Both the position numbers and the translations under genes were made by a program. A DNA stretch of 64,000 nucleotides from Rutidosis leptorrhynchoides (taxonomy: Eukaryota > Streptophyta > Magnoliopsida > Asterales > Asteraceae): contig NC_092333.1 of assembly GCF_046630445.1 (NCBI RefSeq), positions 707,821,001 through 707,885,000 of the forward strand, given 5' to 3'. Of this stretch, positions 53,142-61,717 are shown in pieces. The notes beneath the pieces are model-generated. The model saw only the letters and a list, made by a program, of their open reading frames with translations, did no database searches and was not told where the DNA came from. Position 1 is the first letter of the stretch. Each line of letters begins with the position of its first letter.

Positions 53142-55107
53142 TGTAACAACCCAACCCTCATTATACCAAAAACACGACACAAAAAAATTTTTTCCTGGAC
53201 AGACCATCTGGACGGCGTCCAGCCTTTAATACTGGGACGGCGTCCAAGGATTTGGGACGGCGTCCCAATGAACTAAAACTTACTGATCTGATTGCTTTTA
53301 TGCGGGAACGAAAAACCCGCTTCCCGACACTTTTCAACCAAACCAATTATCACAACGCATCAATATAAGTAAAACTAAGAGATTTCCACAATAAAAGCCA
53401 AGATTACATCACTGGGCCCACAACGACCCGTTTTACAATTTCATTCCAAAAATATAAGTTTCGACCACAAAAGTTTAAATACCAAACGACATCTAGAGCA
53501 TGGTGTTTGGGTTTAAACTACCCAAATCTTGGCCGAACTTTCCAATAGCTAAAACCCCCGGGAGCCACTAGTCCAAGCGAATACCTTTGCCCTTATCCAA
53601 GCCGGATCCTAAAAAGATAAACAACGAGAGGGTAAGCTTACGCTTAGTGAATGCAATAATTATACATATACATATATAACCTACTTACTTGCAATCACGT
53701 ACACAATTACCTCATACATACAAGCAATATAAATAACATACCAACGCAAGGTACAACGCTAAATCCCCAAGATCACAAGCTAGCACGAACATTAGCATAT
53801 ATAACCCGAATAATATAAATGCCACACAACAAACACATAACCATGGTTAACTAATAGTACAAAGGAATGGTACTTCGAATTTCCCATTGGTGTTCCCAAC
53901 AACCGTTAGCGTACAACGAATTATAACACTAACCCCGGAGTGGTATCGATCGCCCGAACTTTAAACCCACCCGTCACGTGAAATGTGGTATCGAACGCCC
54001 GAACTTTAAACCCACGCTACACGCCCACACACATACATGACATGGCATCGAACACTCGAACTTAAATCCATATCATATAGTAACCCGATGTGGTATCGAC
54101 CGCCCGAACTTAAACCCACATCGAATCTCGTACAAGTAAATACATTATATACACACATATATAATCATTCCACTCACCTTGTCGTCTAGGCGAGATTTCC
54201 AATAACAACTTGAATCCTTCAAAGCGAGTCACCTAACACAATTAACTCTCAATTAATATACATAGTAAGTCAGACTTTCCACCAACTAGCCTAACTAGTG
54301 CATTTATGACCCAAATGGGTATTTATGACCCATTTGCCCTAAAATCGCCAATTTAAGGTTCAACTCCTCAACAAATCACTAAAGACTAATAATTAAGGTT
54401 CTAAGACTCTCATCATACATAACTAGGGTGTTTTCATACCCATTTTAACCCGCTAGGTCAAACTCACCCATTTGACCCATTTCAAGTCAACCATGAACCC
54501 TAATAACACTATCAACTAACAACACAAGTGAGCTAGTGATTTATTAAACCTTTAAGACTCCTTAACACCAATTATGACTTTGAAACCCTAGGTTAGTAAG
54601 TCTTGAGTCTTTCATGGACCATCTTTACCCAAAATCCCCAAAATCATCACATATGGGTTTTATGTTCAACCCTAACCCAAACCCTAACCATTTAACACCA
54701 ATTAAATAAGAAAATGGAGATTAGAACTTACCACTACTATCACCGTGTAGCTAGCAACTAGATGAAAAACTTTAACACACGAGGTAAGACCCGAAAATAG
54801 CTTCTTCCTCCTTTGCTTGAGCTCTCTCACTCTAGGAATCACTCTCTCTCTCTATAATGAAGTGAAGAAGATGAGGTTGGTGTAAGTGGAGTAATGGCTC
54901 CACCAAAACTGATCTAAAGGCCTTAAACTCGTTCCATTGTGAAAGTACCAAAATACCCTTCTTAAAATATCAAAAACCAACAGCTGGCCCGCCAGTTATT
55001 CTGGACGGCGTCCCAACATCTGGACGGTGTCCCGCCTTTTGAACTTGGACGGCGTCCCAGCCCTTTGGACGGCGTCCTACATGCTGAACCAAAAACAGGA
55101 TGTTACA
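53142..55107 (-). repeat. Solo LTR J (A-like family)
   Basis: TGTAACAACCC...GATGTTACA, flanked by TATTA at 53,137-53,141 and 55,108-55,112; 1,966 bp. On the minus strand its ends resemble the LTR of A. It carries GGACGGCGTCC palindromes near both ends (53,205-53,275 and 54,995-55,080), a donor-like GTG|GTAAGTTC at 54,731 and an acceptor-like TTTTTAG ending at 53,609. Between them is its own hairpin array (about 53,930-54,130) with a different loop from A and B. Confidence 0.92.
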
Positions 55108-55429
55108 TATTAATTATGTAATATTATATTATATGATAAAATTTATTGAATATTGAACATTTATATATCTTATATATATTACAATATATTAATAGAACTC
55201 ATATATGGATTCATAATAATATCATATATATTTATATATATATTTATTTACATTTCTTATTTACACACAATTGTTCGTGAATCGTCGGGAATGGTCAAAA
55301 GGTAATTGATTACATGAGTTTAATTCCAAAACTTTCGAGACTCAACATTACAGACTTTGCTTATCGTGTCGAAATCATATAAAGATTAAGTTTAAATTTG
55401 GTCGGAAATTTCCGGGTCGTCACATTCCA

Positions 55430-55606
55430 TCGGACTCGGACGATCGGAATCTTGTTGCGTTTTAAAGTTTTGACCTCACGGTCCATAATTTCAACAGGTT
55501 CTTCCACGAAGTGGAGTTTGTCATCAATCGTAAGTTCTTCCAGTAGTATAACAAGTTTCGGTTCAGCAAGATATTTCTTCAAATTTGATACGTGAAAGGT
55601 AGGATG
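55430..55606 (-). pseudogene. Element H integrase, segment before the tail
   Basis: The minus strand encodes the integrase C-terminal region from a [11 protein letters not shown] motif through DREVKTLKRNKIPIVRVRWN, joining the segment at 48,907. It is cut at 55,606 by element K; GGATG (55,602-55,606) is the likely duplication, with its partner outside the window. No stop is seen in this short piece. Confidence 0.85.
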
Positions 55607-58600
55607 TGTAGTGACCCGAACTTTTCCATGTTTATATATATTAATTGAGATTGATATTTACATGATTAAATGTTTCCAACATATTAAGCAATCAAACTTG
55701 TTAAGACTTGATTAATTGAAATATGTTTTATATAGACAATTGACCACACAAGTTGACCGGTGATTCACGAACGATAAAACTTGTAAAAACTATATGATGA
55801 CATATATATGGATATATATATATAGTTAACATGATACTATGATAAGTATACATATCATTAAGTATATTAATAATGAACTACATATGTAAAAACAAGACTA
55901 CTAACTTAATGATTTTTAAACGAGACATATATGTAACGATTATCGTTGTAAAGACATTTAATGGATATATATCATATTAAGAGATATTCATACATGATAA
56001 TATCATGATAATATAATAATTTAAAATATCATTTGATATTATAAACATTGGGTTAACAACATTTAACAAGATCGTTAACCTAAAGGTTTCAAAACAACAC
56101 TTACATGTAACGACTAACGATGACTTAACGACTCAGTTAAAATGTATATACATGTAGTGTTTTAATATGTATTTATACACTTTTGAAAGACTTCAATACA
56201 CTTATCAAAACACTTCTACATAACAAAAATTCTTACAATTACATCCTCGTTCAGTTTCATCAACAATTCTACTCGTATGCACCCGTATTCGTACTCGTAC
56301 AATACACAGCTTTTAGATGTATGTACTATTGGTATATACACTCCAATGATCAGCTCTTAGCAGCCCATGTGAGTCACCTAACACATGTGGGAACCATCAT
56401 TTGGCAACTAGCATGAAATATCTCATAAAATTACAAAAATATGAGTAATCATTCATGACTTATTTACATGAAAACAAAATTACATATCCTTTATATCTAA
56501 TCCATACACCAACGACCAAAAACACCTACAAACACTTTAATTCTTCAATTTTCTTCATCTAATTGATCTCTCTCAAGTTCTATCTTCAAGTTATAAGTGT
56601 TCTTCATATATTCTACAAGTTCTAGTTACATAAAATCAAGAATACTTTCAAGTTTGCTAGCTCACTTCCAATCTTGTAAGGTGATCATCCAACCTCAAGA
56701 AATCTTTATTTCTTACAGTAGGTTATCATTCTAATACAAGGTAATAATCATATTCAAACTTTGGTTCAATTTCTATAACTATAACAATCTTATTTCAAGT
56801 GATGATCATACTTGAACTTGTTTTCGTGTCATGATTCTGCTTCAAGAACTTCGAGCCATCCAAGGATCCGTTGAAGCTAGATCCATTTTTCTCTTTTCCA
56901 GTAGGTTTATCCAAGGAACTTAAGGTAGTAATGATGTTCATAACATCATTCGATTCATACATATAAAGCTATCTTATTCGAAGGTTTAAACTTGTAATCA
57001 CTAGAACAAAGTTTAGTTAATTCTATACTTGTTCGCAAACAAAAGTTAATCCTTCTAACTTGACTTTTAAAATCAACTAAACACATGTTCTATATCTATA
57101 TGATATGCTAACTTAATGATTTAAAACCTGGAAACACGAAAAACACCGTAAAACCGGATTTACGCCGTCGTAGTAACACCGCGGGCTGTTTTGGGTTAGT
57201 TAATTAAAAACTATGATAAACTTTGATTTAAAAGTTGTTATTCTGAGAAAATGATTTTTATTATGAACATGAAACTATATCCAAAAATTATGGTTAAACT
57301 CAAAGTGGAAGTATGTTTTCTAAAATGGTCATCTAGACGTCGTTCTTTCGACTGAAATGACTACCTTTACAAAAAACGACTTGTAACTTATTTTTCTGAC
57401 TATAAACCTATACTTTTTCTGTTTAGATTCATAAAATATAGTTCAATATGAAACCATAGCAATTTGATTCACTCAAAACGGATTTAAAATGAAGAAGTTA
57501 TGGGTAAAACAAGATTGGATAATCTTTCTCATTTTAGCTACGTGAAAATTGGTAACAAATCTATTCCAACCATAACTTAATCAACTTGTATTGTATATTA
57601 TGTAATCTTGAGATACCATAGACACGTATACAATGTTTCGACCTATCATGTCGACACATCTATATATATTTCGGAACAACCATAGACACTCTATATGTGA
57701 ATGTTGGAGTTAGCTATACAGGGTTGAGGTTGATTCCAAAATATATATAGTTTGAGTTGTGATCAATACTGAGATACGTATACACTGGGTCGTGGATTGA
57801 TTCAAGATAATATTTATTGATTTATTTCTGTACATCTAACTGTGGACAACTAGTTGTAGGTTACTAACGAGGACAGCTGACTTAATAAACTTAAAACATC
57901 AAAATATATTAAAAGTGTTGTAAATATATTTTGAACATACTTTGATATATATGTATATATTGTTATAGGTTCGTGAATCAACCAGTGGCCAAGTCTTACT
58001 TCCCGACGAAGTAAAAATCTGTGAAAGTGAGTTATAGTCCCACTTTTAAAATCTAATATTTTTGGGATGAGAATACATGCAGGTTTTATAAATGATTTAC
58101 AAAATAGACACAAGTACGTGAAACTACATTCTATGGTTGAATTATCGAAATCGAATATGCCCCTTTTTATTAAGTCTGGTAATCTAAGAATTAGGGAACA
58201 GACACCCTAATTGACGCGAATCCTAAAGATAGATCTATTGGGCCTAACAAACCCCATCCAAAGTACCGGATGCTTTAGTACTTCGAAATTTATATCATAT
58301 CCGAAGGGTGTCCCGGAATGATGGGGATATTCTTATATATGCATCTTGTTAATGTCGGTTACCAGGTGTTCACCATATGAATGATTTTTATCTCTATGTA
58401 TGGGATGTGTATTGAAATATGAAAACTTGTGGTCTATTATTATGATTTGATATATATAGGTTAAACCTATAACTCACCAACATTTTTGTTGACGTTTTAA
58501 GCATGTTTATTCTCAGGTGATTATTAAGAGCTTCCGCTGTCGCATACTTAAATAAGGACGAGATTTGGAGTCCATGCTTGTATGATATTGTGTAAAAACT

Positions 58601-58859
58601 GCATTCAAGAAACTTATTTTGTTGTAACATATTTGTATTGTAAACCATTATCTAATGGTTGTGTGTAAACAGAATATTTTAGATTATCATTATTTGATAA
58701 TCTACGTAAAGATTTTTAAATCTTTATTGATGAAATAAAGGTTATGGTTTGTTTTTAAATGAATGCATTCTTTGAAAAACGTCTCATATAGAGGTCAAAA
58801 CCTCGCAACGAAATCAATTAATATGGAACGTTTTTAATCAATAAGAACGGGATATTTCA
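55607..58859 (+). repeat. 5' LTR of element K
   Basis: A 3,253-bp LTR starting TGTAGTGACCC and ending GGGATATTTCA. A donor-like AAG|GTAATAATC lies at 56,741. The conserved block follows at 58,472-58,540, with CAAC-N6-GTTG, TTTATTCTCAG ending at 58,516 and GCTTCCGCTG. Collinear with the LTR of C over most of its length but clearly diverged. No protein-coding frame. Confidence 0.92.
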
Positions 58860-58861
58860 GT

Positions 58862-58873
58862 TGGTATCAGAGC
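58862..58873 (+). promoter_or_regulatory. Primer-binding site of element K
   Basis: TGGTATCAGAGC, an exact complement of the 3' end of plant initiator tRNA-Met, two bases after the LTR. Bases 58,874-59,068 are non-coding leader. Confidence 0.93.
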
Positions 58874-59068
58874 GTTGGTCTTAGAGAACCAGAATTTTGA
58901 ATTAGTGTGTCTTATCGAGTTTGTTAGGATGCATTAGTGAGTCTGGACTTCGACCATGTTTACTTGAAAAATGATTGCTTAACAAATTTTGTTGGAAACT
59001 ATATATTTTTAACATGTGAATATTATGTGATATATTAATCTCTTAACGCGTTTGATATTATGTGATAG

Positions 59069-59683
59069 ATGTCTACCTCTAGAACAAGTCCCATTGACTC
59101 ACCTAATAATAATGAAGAGTCAAATGTAAATTGGAATGATTCGTGGACTGATTCACAAGTTCCTGAAGAGGAACCGGAAGAAGAGTCGGAACTGGAAGAA
59201 GAATCGGAACCGGAAGAAGAATCGGAACCGGATGAAGAAATAGAACCGGTGGGGGAAATAATAAAACGGTTAAGTAAAAGAAAATCCTCAACCAACCGAC
59301 CAAGGTTAATTATGGTCAATGGTGTTTCCGCCAAGGAAGCAAAATATTGGGAGGATTACCAATTCTCCGATGAATCGGATTCCGACGAGAATTCCGATGA
59401 TGTTATAGAAATTACCCCAACTGAATTTAAAAAGGCAAAAGAAAATAATAAGGGAAAGGGCATAAAAATAGAGAAATCTAATTCCAACCCCGATGAACTT
59501 TATATGTATCATCAACCCCCGAAGTCCTTAAGTTGTAACAATGACCCAGGAACCTCTAAACCACCAGGTTTTTCTAAACCAATGTGGATAACGACGGCTC
59601 GTATTAGGGGAACATCATATATCCCTAGAAACTTGGCAAAACGAACCAAAACCGAACAAGAAGAAACGAGCGAGTCGGAATAA
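59069..59683 (+). CDS. Acidic accessory ORF of element K (204 aa)
   Basis: The first ORF after the primer site. Residues 31-60 are almost entirely Glu/Pro/Ser in short repeats (PEEE, SEPEEE). A basic patch follows near residues 68-80, then a second acidic stretch (about 110-125) and a Lys/Arg/Thr-rich end. No catalytic motif, membrane segment or recognised domain; it is probably disordered. The counterpart in C (13,710-14,231) is in the same place and broken. Conserved position in two diverged elements, with an open frame here, supports a real gene. It ends 138 bp before the F-box ORF. An accessory Gag-like or nuclear factor is possible, but I cannot assign a function. Confidence 0.7.
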   Translation: MSTSRTSPIDSPNNNEESNVNWNDSWTDSQVPEEEPEEESELEEESEPEEESEPDEEIEPVGEIIKRLSKRKSSTNRPRLIMVNGVSAKEAKYWEDYQFSDESDSDENSDDVIEITPTEFKKAKENNKGKGIKIEKSNSNPDELYMYHQPPKSLSCNNDPGTSKPPGFSKPMWITTARIRGTSYIPRNLAKRTKTEQEETSESE

Positions 59684-59793
59684 GATAGTTGTATTCGTGT
59701 GTTGTAATATATGTAATATAGTGTGCTTATGCTTTATGATATATGTAAAAATTGCTTGTATTAATAAGTATTTTTTTTTATGAATCTAACTCT

Positions 59794-59807
59794 TGTCTAT
59801 TTTACAG
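59794..59807 (+). promoter_or_regulatory. Splice-acceptor-like site before the F-box ORF
   Basis: Pyrimidine-rich TCTTGTCTATTTTACAG ends at 59,807, 14 bases before the F-box ATG at 59,822. Combined with a donor in the LTR (56,741) it could yield a spliced mRNA with F-box as the first ORF. No transcript evidence is available. Confidence 0.4.
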
Positions 59808-59821
59808 TATAAAAACACAAA

Positions 59822-60505
59822 ATGGATAGACAACCCAATATTTTAAGAGACCTACCCGGAGACATGATTGACGAAATCTTGTCTAGAGTCGGTCAGAATT
59901 CTTCGGCACAACTATTTAAGGCGAGATCAGTTTGTAAGACATTCGAAGAACGTTCCAAGAATGCCTTGGTTTATAAAAGGCTTTCGTTCGAAAGATGGGG
60001 GATATCACATTGGGAAATCCATAAGTTACGATGTGTTTACTTTGACGCATATATTGCGGGGAACCCAAATGCTATTTTACGCAATGGGTTAAGAAATTAT
60101 TTTGACTCAATATATCCGAATATTGGACTTCGTAATTTAGAAAAAGCGGCTAACATGCAACATAAAGAAGCATGTTATGCTTACGGATTAGTAATGTTCG
60201 CTTCTCACCAAAGTGAGAACAAGAACATCGGGCTACAACTATTAAACAAAACGTTTCCACAAGTGACGGAGTCGGTAATTGGGGTAAGAAATGAGGTTTT
60301 TAGATTGTTACGGGACTGTTGGACATTACGTAACCCTCGTCCCTTTGACGACGTTACAACACGTTGTCTTATCAACGGCCATAACGGTTATGTTCCACAA
60401 GACCAAGGATGGGAAGTAATCCTTGTAAAACCAGAATGCATGACTTGTTTCTGGACGTATGAATTACGTGTCTTTATTGCCTTTGCTGAACGACTTGTGT
60501 ACTAG
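59822..60505 (+). CDS. F-box protein encoded inside element K (227 aa)
   Basis: The N-terminus holds an F-box (residues about 8-55, with LRDLPGDMIDEILSRV), the SKP1-binding module of SCF ubiquitin ligases. Residues about 80-142 contain Gly-Asn-Pro...Ala and GLRNLEKAANMQHKEACYAYG, resembling the Sel1-like region of plant F-box proteins of the At1g67623/At2g35280 kind. The C-terminus has Cys182, His187, Cys206 and Cys209, a possible metal site. The frame is intact and lies between the acidic ORF and gag, in the sense direction. C has no such ORF at this position. Family knowledge predicts an adaptor that selects a protein for ubiquitination; the target is unknown. It looks like a captured host gene. 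Confidence 0.82.
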   Translation: MDRQPNILRDLPGDMIDEILSRVGQNSSAQLFKARSVCKTFEERSKNALVYKRLSFERWGISHWEIHKLRCVYFDAYIAGNPNAILRNGLRNYFDSIYPNIGLRNLEKAANMQHKEACYAYGLVMFASHQSENKNIGLQLLNKTFPQVTESVIGVRNEVFRLLRDCWTLRNPRPFDDVTTRCLINGHNGYVPQDQGWEVILVKPECMTCFWTYELRVFIAFAERLVY

Positions 60506-60846
60506 CTAGAATTATCTTCACAACCATCTTGTATCAAATTTATTGTGTGCTATATTTCATGCTATATGTAAAATAAGCGGTATTGTAAGTTTGTAAAATA
60601 TTGTGTAAAAGTTTGAACGCGAAATATTATTATAATCAGTTTTTCATATAGAATTGTAGTAGTTGAATTGTATATTAGCTACTAAGTATGAACTTAACGG
60701 GTAGGTACTACCCGAATTTAAACTTATAAAACGCTAATATGAAGAAAAAGCTTTTATAAATGAGTTCATATTATGCTACGAAATACTATTAACTACTCTT
60801 AATATTCTGTATGATTAACTTGTTCCATTTGACTATTTTGAAGGAA
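60506..60846 (+). other. Gag-proximal leader of K with nested hairpins
   Basis: Contains the palindrome CGGGTAGGTACTACCCG (60,698-60,714) and the 9-bp inverted repeat TAATATGAA (60,735-60,743) / TTCATATTA (60,765-60,773) around AAAAGCTTTT. The second hairpin is conserved in C. It lies 75 bp upstream of the gag ATG and is a candidate packaging, dimerisation or translation signal. Confidence 0.65.
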
Positions 60847-61680
60847 ATGGCACCGACTACTCGACACACTGTGAATATGAATGAAGAGGAATTCCGTGCT
60901 TTTCTAGCTTCAAACATAGCCGCAGTACAGGCTGCGCTACATACCAACAATAACCTTGGATCTAGCAGTACAGGAAATTGTGTAGGATGCACCTACAAAG
61001 AATTCACTGCCTGCAAACCTTTGGAATTTGATGGAACCGAAGGACCGATCGGATTGAAACGGTGGACCGAGAAGGTCGAATCGGTGTTTGCCATAAGTAA
61101 GTGTACTGAAGAGGACAAAGTGAAGTACGCTACGCATACCTTCACAGGTTCTGCGTTAACATGGTGGAATACCTATCTAGAGCAAGTGGGACAAGACGAT
61201 GCGTACGCACTACCGTGGTCAGCATTCAAGCACTTGATGAACGAGAAGTACCGTCCCAGAACCGAGGTCAATAAGCTCAAGACAGAACTTAGAGGGTTAC
61301 GAACCCAAGGATTTGATATTACCACGTACGAAAGACGATTCACAGAATTGTGCCTATTGTGTCCGGGAGCATTCGAAGATGAGGAAGAGAAGATCGACGC
61401 GTTTGTGAAAGGATTACCGGAAAGAATCCAAGAAGATATAAGTTCACACGAGCCCGCCTCCATACAACAGGCATGTAGAATGGCTCACAAACTAGTGAAC
61501 CAGATTGAAGAAAGAATTAAAGAACAGACTACTGAAGAGGCCAATGTGAAGCAAGTCAAAAGAAAGTGGGAGGAAAACGGTGATAAGAATCACCAATACA
61601 ACAACAACAACAATTACAACAATAATCGCAACAATTATCCCAACAATCGCAACATCAATCGCAACTACAATAAACGGCCC

Positions 61681-61717
<37 letters not shown>

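Larger units (their letters stand above)
48908..55424 (-). repeat. Solo LTR I, about 4.5 kb, containing solo LTR J
   Basis: It runs TGTCATACCCC...GGGTCGTCACA on the + strand and is flanked by TTCCA at 48,903-48,907 and 55,425-55,429. Removing J and its duplication leaves about 4,546 bp, close to the length of D, and both ends match D. There is no internal region. It contains the acceptor block on the minus strand (49,040), a TA tract, AAT/ATT-rich stretches (about 50,220-50,560 and 52,670-53,140), an imperfect ATC-rich region (about 50,755-51,180) and a tRNA-like stretch at 50,598-50,668. No gene is supported. Confidence 0.9.

Noticed and set aside
55607..58859. K 5' LTR as a solo LTR
   Set aside because: An exact primer site and intact genes follow directly, so it is a 5' LTR of a longer element.
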